Source of the DNA: Calidifontibacillus erzurumensis | Lineage (GTDB): Bacteria; Bacillota; Bacilli; Bacillales; Bacillaceae_J | Direction: 5' to 3' | Length of the DNA stretch: 64,000 nt | NCBI RefSeq assembly: GCF_013303125.1 | Contig: NZ_JABTTE010000001.1 | Span: forward strand, 62,001 to 126,000 | In this document: piece by piece, positions 57,260-64,000 of the stretch | Numbering within the stretch: the first letter of the stretch is position 1 | Layout: each line of letters starts with the position of its first letter | The notes under the pieces: model-generated | Database searches by the model: none | What the model was told of the DNA's origin: nothing | What the model saw: the letters and a program-made list of their open reading frames with translations, nothing else | Position numbers and translations under genes: made by a program

Positions 57260-58282
57260 TTGGGTACATATCAGACGTTACATAAAAAAATAAAGGAAAA
57301 GCAAATTGCACCTTTATATTTATTTTACGGGCAAGAAGAATTTTTAATAGAAGAAACGGTCAGTTTGCTTGTAAATACCGTACTAACAGATGAAGAAAAA
57401 GAAATGAATTTATCGGTATACGATATGAGTGAAGTTCCGATCGAAGTTGCCCTTGAGGATGCTGAAACATTGCCGTTTTTAGGAGAAAAACGGGTCGTTA
57501 TCGTGAAAGATCCTTATTTTTTCACTGGTCAAAAGGATAAAAATAAAATTGACCATGATTTAAAAAAATTGGAAGAATACTTACAAACACCATCACCAGA
57601 TGCTGTTGTCATCTTTAGCGGATTTTATGAAAAATTGGATGAAAGAAAGAAAATCGTCAAATTGTTTGAAAAACGTGGCGAAATTGTACATATGCCTCTA
57701 CTTGATGAACAGGCGCTTCGTGCTTGGGTTAAAAACCGGGTGAAAAATGAGAAAAAGGAAATTGAAGATCGTGCACTTGATCTTCTTCTATTGCTCGTCG
57801 GGCCAAAGTTAATTCTTTTAGCCAACGAAATTGATAAAGTCATTACTTATATGGGTGTTGAAAAAAAAATCGATCAAGCAGTTATTCAAAATATTGTTGT
57901 CAGGTCATTAGAACAAAATGTGTTCGCTCTTATTGACCGGATTGTTAAAGCTAGAACGGAAGAAGCTTTGGCCATCTATTATGATTTATTAGAACAAAAA
58001 GAAGAGCCAATAAAAATCCTTGCTCTAATTGCAGGGCAATTCCGTTTTATTTATCAAGTAAAGTCATTGTACACAAGAGGATATGGTCAAAAGCAAACGG
58101 CAAGCTATTTAAAGTCACACCCCTTTAGAGTAAAACTAGCTGCAGAACAGTCAGCACGATTTACTGAACAAGAACTCGAAGACATCATCAAAACTCTGGC
58201 AGATGTTGATTACAAAATGAAAACTGGTAAAATGGACAAAAAATTATTATTAGAATTGTTTATATTGCAATTGAAAAAATAA
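57260..58282 (+). CDS. holA: DNA polymerase III delta subunit
   Basis: A 340-residue clamp-loader subunit (YqeN). PLYLFYGQEEFLIEETVSLL and FLGEKRVVIVKDPYF mark the N-terminal AAA+-like domain, SLEQNVFALIDRIVKAR and KILALIAGQFRFIYQVKSL the C-terminal helices. It opens the beta clamp for loading. TTG 57260 follows GGAGGTG. Confidence 0.96.
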   Translation: MGTYQTLHKKIKEKQIAPLYLFYGQEEFLIEETVSLLVNTVLTDEEKEMNLSVYDMSEVPIEVALEDAETLPFLGEKRVVIVKDPYFFTGQKDKNKIDHDLKKLEEYLQTPSPDAVVIFSGFYEKLDERKKIVKLFEKRGEIVHMPLLDEQALRAWVKNRVKNEKKEIEDRALDLLLLLVGPKLILLANEIDKVITYMGVEKKIDQAVIQNIVVRSLEQNVFALIDRIVKARTEEALAIYYDLLEQKEEPIKILALIAGQFRFIYQVKSLYTRGYGQKQTASYLKSHPFRVKLAAEQSARFTEQELEDIIKTLADVDYKMKTGKMDKKLLLELFILQLKK

Positions 58283-58283
58283 A

Positions 58284-58316
58284 AAAGAAGCGCCATCAAT
58301 GGGTGCTTCTTTTTTA
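58284..58316. terminator. Bidirectional terminator between holA and rpsT
   Basis: AAAAGAAGCGCC pairs with GGGTGCTTCTTTT around ATCAAT, serving the converging genes. Confidence 0.92.
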
Positions 58317-58319
58317 TCA

Positions 58320-58589
58320 TTATGCGTTTTGTAGTGCATTTAATTTTTTAGCTAAGCGTGATTTTTGTCGAGCTGCTGCATTTTTATGGATAAGACCTTT
58401 ACGTGCAGCTTTATCAAGCTTTCGAGAAGCTGTTAAAAGTGCGCTTTTTGCGTTTTCGATATCGTTATTTACAAGAAGTGCTTCAACTTTTTTAATAGCT
58501 GTACGCATATCAGATTTAATAGACATGTTATGTGCACGGCGTGATTCGCTAACTTTTACGCGTTTAATAGCAGATTTAATATTTGGCAT
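58320..58589 (-). CDS. rpsT: Ribosomal protein S20 (bS20)
   Basis: An 89-residue basic helical protein starting [40 protein letters not shown] near the end is the standard S20 signature. It binds 16S rRNA early in 30S assembly. GGGAGGTG precedes ATG 58589; a longer in-frame start at 58637 is rejected. Confidence 0.98.
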   Translation of the reverse strand: MPNIKSAIKRVKVSESRRAHNMSIKSDMRTAIKKVEALLVNNDIENAKSALLTASRKLDKAARKGLIHKNAAARQKSRLAKKLNALQNA

Positions 58590-58686
58590 TCCTTTCACCT
58601 CCCGATAAGCCGTTACGACTTTACATAGAACAAACAATATTCTATCAAAAGGGTTAGTTCATTGCAATACTTTCCGAAATGCAAAA

Positions 58687-58715
58687 ATTATAATAAATGC
58701 ATGTTTATTTGTTAA
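58687..58715 (-). promoter_or_regulatory. rpsT promoter
   Basis: On the minus strand TTAACA (58715-58710) and a perfect TATAAT (58692-58687) are 17 bases apart, about 98 bases before the start codon, leaving a leader long enough for autoregulation. Confidence 0.8.
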
Positions 58716-58766
58716 ACGGTTATGCTAATTTTTAACAGAGTTTCTTTTTGATAAGGGGGTTATTCA

Positions 58767-59882
58767 TTGAAACAAAAACTAGATTTATCAAAATACAATG
58801 TTCGTACTGATTTGGCTATTGAAGCCCATGACATGGTAGTTGAACAACAAAGAAAAAGCGATCAAAATTTATCAACCATTGAAGGTGTCATTATTAAAGA
58901 AAAAACAGAAGGAAATGTGAAAATTACGAAGGTGGAAATTACACCGAAGGGGGCAGAAGCTGTAGGCAAGAAGGCAGGTAATTATTTAACGTTGGAAGTG
59001 CAAGGGATTCGTCAGCAAAATACAGAGTTGCAAAAAGAAGTGGAGCAAATATTTGCTAGAGAATTGAATGGGTTTTTAAAACAAATAGGCATACCCGATC
59101 AAGCAAGCTGTCTTGTTGTTGGTTTAGGAAACTGGAATGTAACCCCTGATGCACTCGGTCCTATTGCAGTTGAAAATCTACTTATTACTAGACACTTATT
59201 TACTTTAGAACCTGATACAGTGAAGGATGGATTTCGTCCAGTTAGTGCAATCGCGCCAGGGGTAATGGGGCTTACCGGAATTGAAACGAGCGATATTATT
59301 GATGGCGTGATAGCGAAAACAAAACCTGATTTTGTTATAGCAATCGATGCTCTAGCAGCAAGATCCATTGAAAGAGTCAATTCTACTATTCAAATTTCTG
59401 ATACTGGCATCCATCCAGGTTCAGGTGTTGGAAATAAACGGAAAGAATTAAGCGAAGAAACATTAGGAATTCCCGTTATAGCCATTGGGGTTCCGACTGT
59501 TGTAGATGCTGTTTCTATCACAAGCGATACAATTGATTTTATATTAAAACATTTTGGACGAGAGCTTAAAGAAGGAAATCGTCCAAGTCGGTCATTAGCT
59601 CCTGCAGGATTAACTTTTGGTGAAAAAAGAGTATTGCGTGAAGATGATTTGCCGGGGGAACAAGAACGCCGCTCGTTTCTTGGATTAGTTGGTACGCTGT
59701 CTGATGAGGAAAAACGAAGGTTAATTCATGAAGTATTATCGCCAATAGGACATAACTTAATGGTGACCCCAAAAGAAGTGGATGTTTTTATTGAAGATAT
59801 GGCTAACGTGATCGCTTCTGGATTAAATGCCGCTCTGCATAACGAAGTCGACCAAGATAACGTTGGAGCTTATACCCATTAG
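58767..59882 (+). CDS. gpr: Germination protease Gpr
   Basis: A 371-residue zymogen of the spore protease that degrades small acid-soluble proteins at germination. The N-terminal [18 protein letters not shown] is the propeptide region with a sequence like the SASP cleavage site. [34 protein letters not shown] and [12 protein letters not shown] mark the catalytic domain with its key aspartates. Start TTG 58767 follows AAGGGGG. Expected to be forespore-expressed (SigF/SigG). Confidence 0.96.
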   Translation: MKQKLDLSKYNVRTDLAIEAHDMVVEQQRKSDQNLSTIEGVIIKEKTEGNVKITKVEITPKGAEAVGKKAGNYLTLEVQGIRQQNTELQKEVEQIFARELNGFLKQIGIPDQASCLVVGLGNWNVTPDALGPIAVENLLITRHLFTLEPDTVKDGFRPVSAIAPGVMGLTGIETSDIIDGVIAKTKPDFVIAIDALAARSIERVNSTIQISDTGIHPGSGVGNKRKELSEETLGIPVIAIGVPTVVDAVSITSDTIDFILKHFGRELKEGNRPSRSLAPAGLTFGEKRVLREDDLPGEQERRSFLGLVGTLSDEEKRRLIHEVLSPIGHNLMVTPKEVDVFIEDMANVIASGLNAALHNEVDQDNVGAYTH

Positions 59883-59919
59883 GAGTCCTTTTCTCTTTTT
59901 TGTCTATTACTAGTTCTAT

Positions 59920-59968
59920 CTCTCAAAGCTATCGAATAAATGTGTTAATAGAGACGAAGCTTTGAGAG
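59920..59968 (+). repeat. 11-bp perfect inverted repeat before spoIIP
   Basis: CTCTCAAAGCT (59920-59930) and AGCTTTGAGAG (59958-59968) pair perfectly, extendable to 14 bp with one bulge, over a 27-nt loop. It ends a few bases before the spoIIP ribosome site and has no T tract. Confidence 0.6.
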
Positions 59969-59981
59969 GGGCGAGGAGCAT

Positions 59982-61139
59982 TTGCGCAATTTAATGATCT
60001 CATTTAATAGCAATACATTGATTAAGCCAATCATTATAGTAACAACATCGCTAATGGTTATGTTCGTCATCGCAGGGATGTTGACAGCGTTGAAACCGGA
60101 GCTCAGAATATCATCTTCATCGGTCAACCAATGGAGCCAAGAGTTTGAAACGAGCTTTTTTGTCCATTTGCTAGGATTCGAAAATCAATATTTTAATCAA
60201 GCGATTCCAGCGAGTGATAAAAAAACGATTAACTTAAGTACAATTGCTTTTGAACTGGCAACGAGTATCAATCCGAATGACCCGCGTAGTTTATTAGGGA
60301 GAGAGTTGCCTGGTTTTTCGCTTTTTGACGGGGAAATTATCGTCGCTGGACAAGGTACGAACTATACGAATATGCCATATGAATCATCTCCGCCGCTTGA
60401 AGTGCTTTTACAAGAGCGGGAAGCATCTATTGAAAACATTGAGAAATATGAAGAATCAGGAAATGTTCCTCCGCCAGCATTAACGACAAATGGAGAAAAG
60501 GTTGTCTATATTTATACAACTCATTCCCGGGAGTCATACTTGCCGCATTTGCCGGAAGGTACAAAATCAACCGAATCATACTCTCATGAAATGAATGTAA
60601 TGAATGTTGCAGAGAAACTTGGAAAAGAATTGAAAAAAAGAGGTATTGGTGTTCAGGTAGAAAAAACTGATTTTACAAAAGTCGTTTCTGAAAAAGGAAT
60701 GAAATACTATCAATCATACGATGTATCAAGGCCTGTTATTAAACAAGCGATGGAAACTAACCGTAAACTAAAATACTTTTTTGACATCCATCGCGATTCC
60801 CAGCCTCATAAAGTAACAACAACTACAATTAATGGAAAAAAATATGCCCGAACGATTTTTATCATTGGCGGTGAACATGCCAAATATGAACAAAATTTAA
60901 AATTGGCAACCGATTTGCATAACTTGTTAGATGAAAAATACCCTGGATTAAGCCGGGGAGTCACAAAAAAACAAGGGGAAGGGACAAATGGCAAATTTAA
61001 TCAAGACTTATCAGAAAATGCTATCTTAATTGAAATCGGTGGGGTAGAAAACAGTATTGAAGAAGTTTTCCGAACAGCAGAAGCTCTTGCAGAAGTATTC
61101 AGCGAATACTACTGGCAAGCAGAAGAAGTAAATGGTTAG
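59982..61139 (+). CDS. spoIIP: Stage II sporulation protein P (peptidoglycan hydrolase)
   Basis: A 385-residue protein: N-terminal membrane helix (about 14-36) and an outside amidase/endopeptidase domain with YIYTTHSRESYLPH, KYFFDIHRDSQ and ILIEIGGVENSIEE, carrying the zinc-binding His and Glu residues. With SpoIID and SpoIIM it thins septal peptidoglycan for engulfment. TTG 59982 follows GAGGAG. Adjacent to gpr as in B. subtilis. Confidence 0.96.
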   Translation: MRNLMISFNSNTLIKPIIIVTTSLMVMFVIAGMLTALKPELRISSSSVNQWSQEFETSFFVHLLGFENQYFNQAIPASDKKTINLSTIAFELATSINPNDPRSLLGRELPGFSLFDGEIIVAGQGTNYTNMPYESSPPLEVLLQEREASIENIEKYEESGNVPPPALTTNGEKVVYIYTTHSRESYLPHLPEGTKSTESYSHEMNVMNVAEKLGKELKKRGIGVQVEKTDFTKVVSEKGMKYYQSYDVSRPVIKQAMETNRKLKYFFDIHRDSQPHKVTTTTINGKKYARTIFIIGGEHAKYEQNLKLATDLHNLLDEKYPGLSRGVTKKQGEGTNGKFNQDLSENAILIEIGGVENSIEEVFRTAEALAEVFSEYYWQAEEVNG

Positions 61140-61150
61140 AGGGATCCGAC

Positions 61151-61510
61151 ATGAAAAAATTTATTGGAAAATGCCTCCTCTTAAGTATAATATTATTTTT
61201 CGGTGTTCTTCTTGGTATGCAAAAAGCAAATGAAGGCCTTCTTGAAATGAAAGGCTTTGATGATCAAACATTTGCAGAAGCTTTTCATTTTAAGAAAAAT
61301 GAGGACGGAACAGTTGGAGCATCTGTTCTTGGTAATGAAATTACAGCTCATGATCTTGAGGAAAAACAAAAAATGTTGGAAGAAATGAAAGCTTATCATG
61401 TTTTATCTAATATTGGTCTAAAACTAGCTGACTTATTGGGGATTTTGTTTCAATCTCTCGTTCATTTTATCGTTATTACTCTTGATAAGTTTCTGTCATT
61501 CATTGGCTGA
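61151..61510 (+). CDS. yqxA: YqxA family protein (DUF3679)
   Basis: A 119-residue protein: N-terminal helix or signal (about 4-22) with GVLLGMQKANEGLLEMKGFD, and a second hydrophobic stretch at the C terminus (LADLLGILFQSLVHFIVITL). Matches B. subtilis YqxA in length, helix layout and position between spoIIP and lepA. Function unknown; probably made with SpoIIP during sporulation. Confidence 0.88.
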   Translation: MKKFIGKCLLLSIILFFGVLLGMQKANEGLLEMKGFDDQTFAEAFHFKKNEDGTVGASVLGNEITAHDLEEKQKMLEEMKAYHVLSNIGLKLADLLGILFQSLVHFIVITLDKFLSFIG

Positions 61511-61527
61511 TGGGGGATGCCGATTGT

Positions 61528-61562
61528 GAAGCAGGGAATTAGGTCCTGCTTCTTTTTCTTTT
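61528..61562 (+). terminator. Terminator after yqxA
   Basis: GAAGCAGG and CCTGCTTC form a perfect 8-bp stem followed by a T-rich tract. Confidence 0.9.
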
Positions 61563-61637
61563 TCAATTGAATAGTTTTTACGATATTGTTATAATCAAAA
61601 TCAGTGCAATTTGCTCACGTAGTAGGAGTGGTAACGA

Positions 61638-63467
61638 ATGAATAGTGAAACTAGGCGAAACCGGCAGAAGATGATACGAAATTTTTCAATTATTGCTCAC
61701 ATCGATCATGGGAAATCGACGTTAGCGGATCGAATTTTAGAAAGAACAAGCGCGGTTACCGAACGAGAGATGAAAGAGCAAATTCTTGATGCTATGGATC
61801 TTGAACGGGAACGGGGAATTACGATAAAGCTAAACGCCGTTCAATTATTATATAAAGCTAAAGACGGAAATGAATATATTTTGCATTTAATCGATACACC
61901 TGGGCATGTTGATTTTACGTACGAAGTATCAAGAAGCTTGGCTGCGTGTGAAGGTGCGATCTTAGTTGTCGATGCCGCTCAAGGGATTGAGGCGCAAACA
62001 TTGGCTAACGTTTATTTAGCGTTGGATAATAACCTTGAGATTTTACCTGTGATCAATAAAATTGACTTGCCAAGTGCAGATCCAGAGCGGGTAAAAAGAG
62101 AAATTGAAGATGTTATTGGGCTTGATGCATCCGAAGCTGTTCTTGCTTCTGCAAAAACTGGCATAGGAATTGATGAAATATTAGAGCAAATTATTGAAAA
62201 AATTCCTGCTCCATCTGGAGATCCTGATGCCCCATTAAAAGCATTAATTTTTGATTCGCTTTATGATTCTTACCGGGGTGTAATTACGTATATTCGCGTA
62301 GTAGATGGTACAGTAAAAGTTGGCGATAAAATAAAAATGATGGCCACAGGAAAAGAATTTGAAGTAACCGAGGTTGGTGTTTTTACACCAAAACCGGTTC
62401 CACGAGATGAATTGACCGTTGGAGATGTTGGCTTTTTGACAGCTTCCATCAAAAACGTTAGTGATACTCGTGTCGGTGATACAATTACTAGCGCTAATAA
62501 TCCTGCTAAAGAACCATTACCAGGATATAGAAAACTTAACCCGATGGTATTCTGCGGATTATATCCGATTGATACGAAAGATTATAATGATTTACGTGAA
62601 GCGCTCGAAAAATTACAATTAAATGACTCTTCCCTTCAATTCGAAGCGGAAACATCCCAAGCACTTGGTTTCGGTTTTCGCTGTGGGTTTTTAGGATTAT
62701 TACATATGGAAATTATTCAAGAGCGTCTTGAACGTGAATTTAACATTGATTTAATTACAACAGCTCCAAGTGTTATATATAAAGTGAAATTAACAAATGG
62801 TAAAGAATTAACCATTGAAAATCCGTCAGATATGCCAGACCCGCAAAACATCGAAGCAATTTTTGAGCCGTATGTGAAAGCTGCTATTATGGTTCCAAAT
62901 GATTATGTTGGTGCTGTAATGGAACTTTGCCAAAATAAGCGGGGCACATTTATCGATATGCAATATTTAGATGAAACCCGTGTAAATATTACGTATGAGT
63001 TGCCGTTATCAGAAATCGTGTACGACTTTTTCGATATTTTAAAATCAAGTACAAAAGGCTATGCATCTTTTGACTATGAACTGATCGGATATAAACAATC
63101 GAAATTGGTTAAAATGGATATTCTATTAAATGGCGAAAAAATTGATGCTTTGTCGTTTATCGTTCACCGTGATTTTGCATATGAACGAGGAAAAGTCATT
63201 GTTGAAAAATTAAAAGATCTCATTCCTCGACAACAATTTGAAGTGCCTGTACAAGCTGCCATTGGCACAAAAATTATCGCTCGTTCAACAATAAAAGCAA
63301 TGCGCAAAAACGTTCTTGCGAAATGTTATGGCGGTGATATTTCCCGTAAGCGTAAACTTCTTGAAAAGCAAAAAGAAGGTAAAAAGCGGATGAAGCAAGT
63401 CGGTTCTGTCGAAGTTCCTCAGGAAGCATTCATGGCAGTCTTGAGAATGGATGATCAAAAAAAATAA
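61638..63467 (+). CDS. lepA: Elongation factor 4 (LepA)
   Basis: A 609-residue translational GTPase. G1 [10 protein letters not shown]3 DTPGHVDF, G4 NKIDLPSAD and the LepA-specific C-terminal domain (about 490-600, ending [20 protein letters not shown]) are present. It acts on stalled or back-translocated ribosomes and in 30S biogenesis. TAGGAGTGG precedes ATG 61638. Confidence 0.98.
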   Translation: MNSETRRNRQKMIRNFSIIAHIDHGKSTLADRILERTSAVTEREMKEQILDAMDLERERGITIKLNAVQLLYKAKDGNEYILHLIDTPGHVDFTYEVSRSLAACEGAILVVDAAQGIEAQTLANVYLALDNNLEILPVINKIDLPSADPERVKREIEDVIGLDASEAVLASAKTGIGIDEILEQIIEKIPAPSGDPDAPLKALIFDSLYDSYRGVITYIRVVDGTVKVGDKIKMMATGKEFEVTEVGVFTPKPVPRDELTVGDVGFLTASIKNVSDTRVGDTITSANNPAKEPLPGYRKLNPMVFCGLYPIDTKDYNDLREALEKLQLNDSSLQFEAETSQALGFGFRCGFLGLLHMEIIQERLEREFNIDLITTAPSVIYKVKLTNGKELTIENPSDMPDPQNIEAIFEPYVKAAIMVPNDYVGAVMELCQNKRGTFIDMQYLDETRVNITYELPLSEIVYDFFDILKSSTKGYASFDYELIGYKQSKLVKMDILLNGEKIDALSFIVHRDFAYERGKVIVEKLKDLIPRQQFEVPVQAAIGTKIIARSTIKAMRKNVLAKCYGGDISRKRKLLEKQKEGKKRMKQVGSVEVPQEAFMAVLRMDDQKK

Positions 63468-63476
63468 ACAATTCAT

Positions 63477-63506
63477 AAAGGGTGACTATGCAGTCATCCT
63501 TTTTTA
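63477..63506 (+). terminator. Terminator after lepA
   Basis: AAGGGTGACT and AGTCATCCTT pair around ATGC, followed by T residues. Confidence 0.85.
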
Positions 63507-63553
63507 TACATAGAAAAAGTACATTTTTGTTAAAGAATGAAAGGAAATGATTA

Positions 63554-64000
63554 ATGGCACGGTCAGTCTATCTTCATATCCCATTTTGCGAATCAATTTG
63601 TCATTATTGCGATTTCAATAAATTTTATATTAACAGGCAGCCGGTGCACGATTATTTAATTGCATTGGAAAAAGAGATTGAACATACAATAGCAAAATAT
63701 CCGCCTGAAGCTATAAAAACCGTTTTTGTTGGAGGCGGTACACCAACAGCATTGCCGCTTCGGGAGCTTGACTTTTTATTTAATATCATTCATAAACATT
63801 TGGGTGCATATTTTAATGAAGAAATAGAATTTACTTTTGAAGCAAATCCCAGTCCTTTATCAAAAGAAAAAATTTTGTTATTAAAGGATGGTGGGGTGAA
63901 TCGCCTGAGCTTTGGTGTACAAACATTTGATGATGAATTATTAAAAATAATCGGCAGATCACATCGATCGATCGATGCTGTACGTTCAATTTATTTGGCC
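63554..64000 (+). CDS. hemW: Radical SAM haem chaperone HemW, 5' part
   Basis: The frame opens at ATG 63554 and is still open at the window end (149 residues seen). The N terminus MARSVYLHIPFCESICHYCD has the radical SAM C-x3-C-x2-C set preceded by YLHIPFC, and FVGGGTPTAL and RLSFGVQTFDD are typical of HemW/HemN. HemW was long called coproporphyrinogen III oxidase but acts as a haem chaperone. Position after lepA is as in B. subtilis. AAAGGAAATGA precedes the start. Confidence 0.95.
   Translation, partial: MARSVYLHIPFCESICHYCDFNKFYINRQPVHDYLIALEKEIEHTIAKYPPEAIKTVFVGGGTPTALPLRELDFLFNIIHKHLGAYFNEEIEFTFEANPSPLSKEKILLLKDGGVNRLSFGVQTFDDELLKIIGRSHRSIDAVRSIYLA

Noticed and set aside
1-64000. CRISPR arrays, insertion sequences, tRNA/rRNA genes
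   Set aside because: No regularly spaced repeats, transposase motifs or cloverleaf-like sequences were found by reading.

Overview
The window reads as chromosome of a low-GC, endospore-forming member of the Bacillaceae. Both flanks hold the conserved Bacillus gene order: trhP2–greA–yrrR–yrrS–yrzA–mtnN on the left, and sda–yqeG–yqeH–aroE–yqeI–nadD–yqeK–rsfS–yqeM–comER–comEA–comEB–comEC–yqzM–holA–rpsT–gpr–spoIIP–yqxA–lepA–hemW on the right. Sporulation genes (sigK, gpr, spoIIP, sda), the competence operon comE, AGGAGG-type ribosome sites, frequent TTG/GTG starts and hairpin-plus-T terminators all fit. I see no rRNA, tRNA, CRISPR array, transposase or prophage gene.

Between the flanks, from about 6.6 to 42 kb, lies a dense iron (and zinc) region. 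Going right it holds: a hydroxamate-type ATPase–lipoprotein–permease–permease operon (6.7-10.5 kb); a convergent MFS exporter-like gene; a yclNOPQ (petrobactin-type) set (12.3-16.2 kb); an unusual NitT/TauT-type ABC transporter with a methyltransferase (16.4-19.7 kb); a flavodoxin with an unknown partner (20.0-21.2 kb); an EfeO/EfeU iron-uptake pair followed by a pentaheme cytochrome c, a four-helix membrane protein and six System I cytochrome c maturation genes, ccmE-F-H-I-C-D (21.3-30.5 kb); a nuclease lipoprotein and Dps (31-32.4 kb); a yfiY / yfiZ-yfhA-ATPase-reductase hydroxamate siderophore system (32.4-37.3 kb); a Fur-box orphan gene (37.7 kb); an encapsulin with its IMEF ferritin-like cargo and a DUF2325 protein (38.2-40.2 kb); and a znuA-like gene divergent from a FixH/YtkA-like lipoprotein with two Zur-like boxes between them (40.2-42.1 kb). 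sigK, pssA, psd and an ArsB/NhaD-type permease then lead into sda and the yqe operon.

Almost every transcription unit of the iron region has one or two Fur-like operators placed on a sigma-A promoter, so the region looks like one iron-starvation regulon: xenosiderophore uptake, ferric reduction, ferrous/ferric permease, flavodoxin replacement and compartmentalised storage. No siderophore biosynthesis gene is visible.

The most unusual unit is the EfeO–EfeU–pentaheme cytochrome–Ccm operon. Bacilli normally mature cytochromes c with System II (ResBC). This one carries a System I set whose CcmE has Cys instead of the haem-binding His (CxxxY) and whose CcmH keeps only one Cys of its CxxC. I propose that the cytochrome takes the place of EfeB as the redox partner of the iron permease and that the Ccm genes serve it; this is an inference. 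Other notable points are a frameshifted PspC pseudogene, an exact 19-bp Fur box before the flavodoxin, DnaA boxes between sda and yqeG, and several small genes (ccmD, a DUF1540 protein, yqzM, a 49-residue membrane protein).
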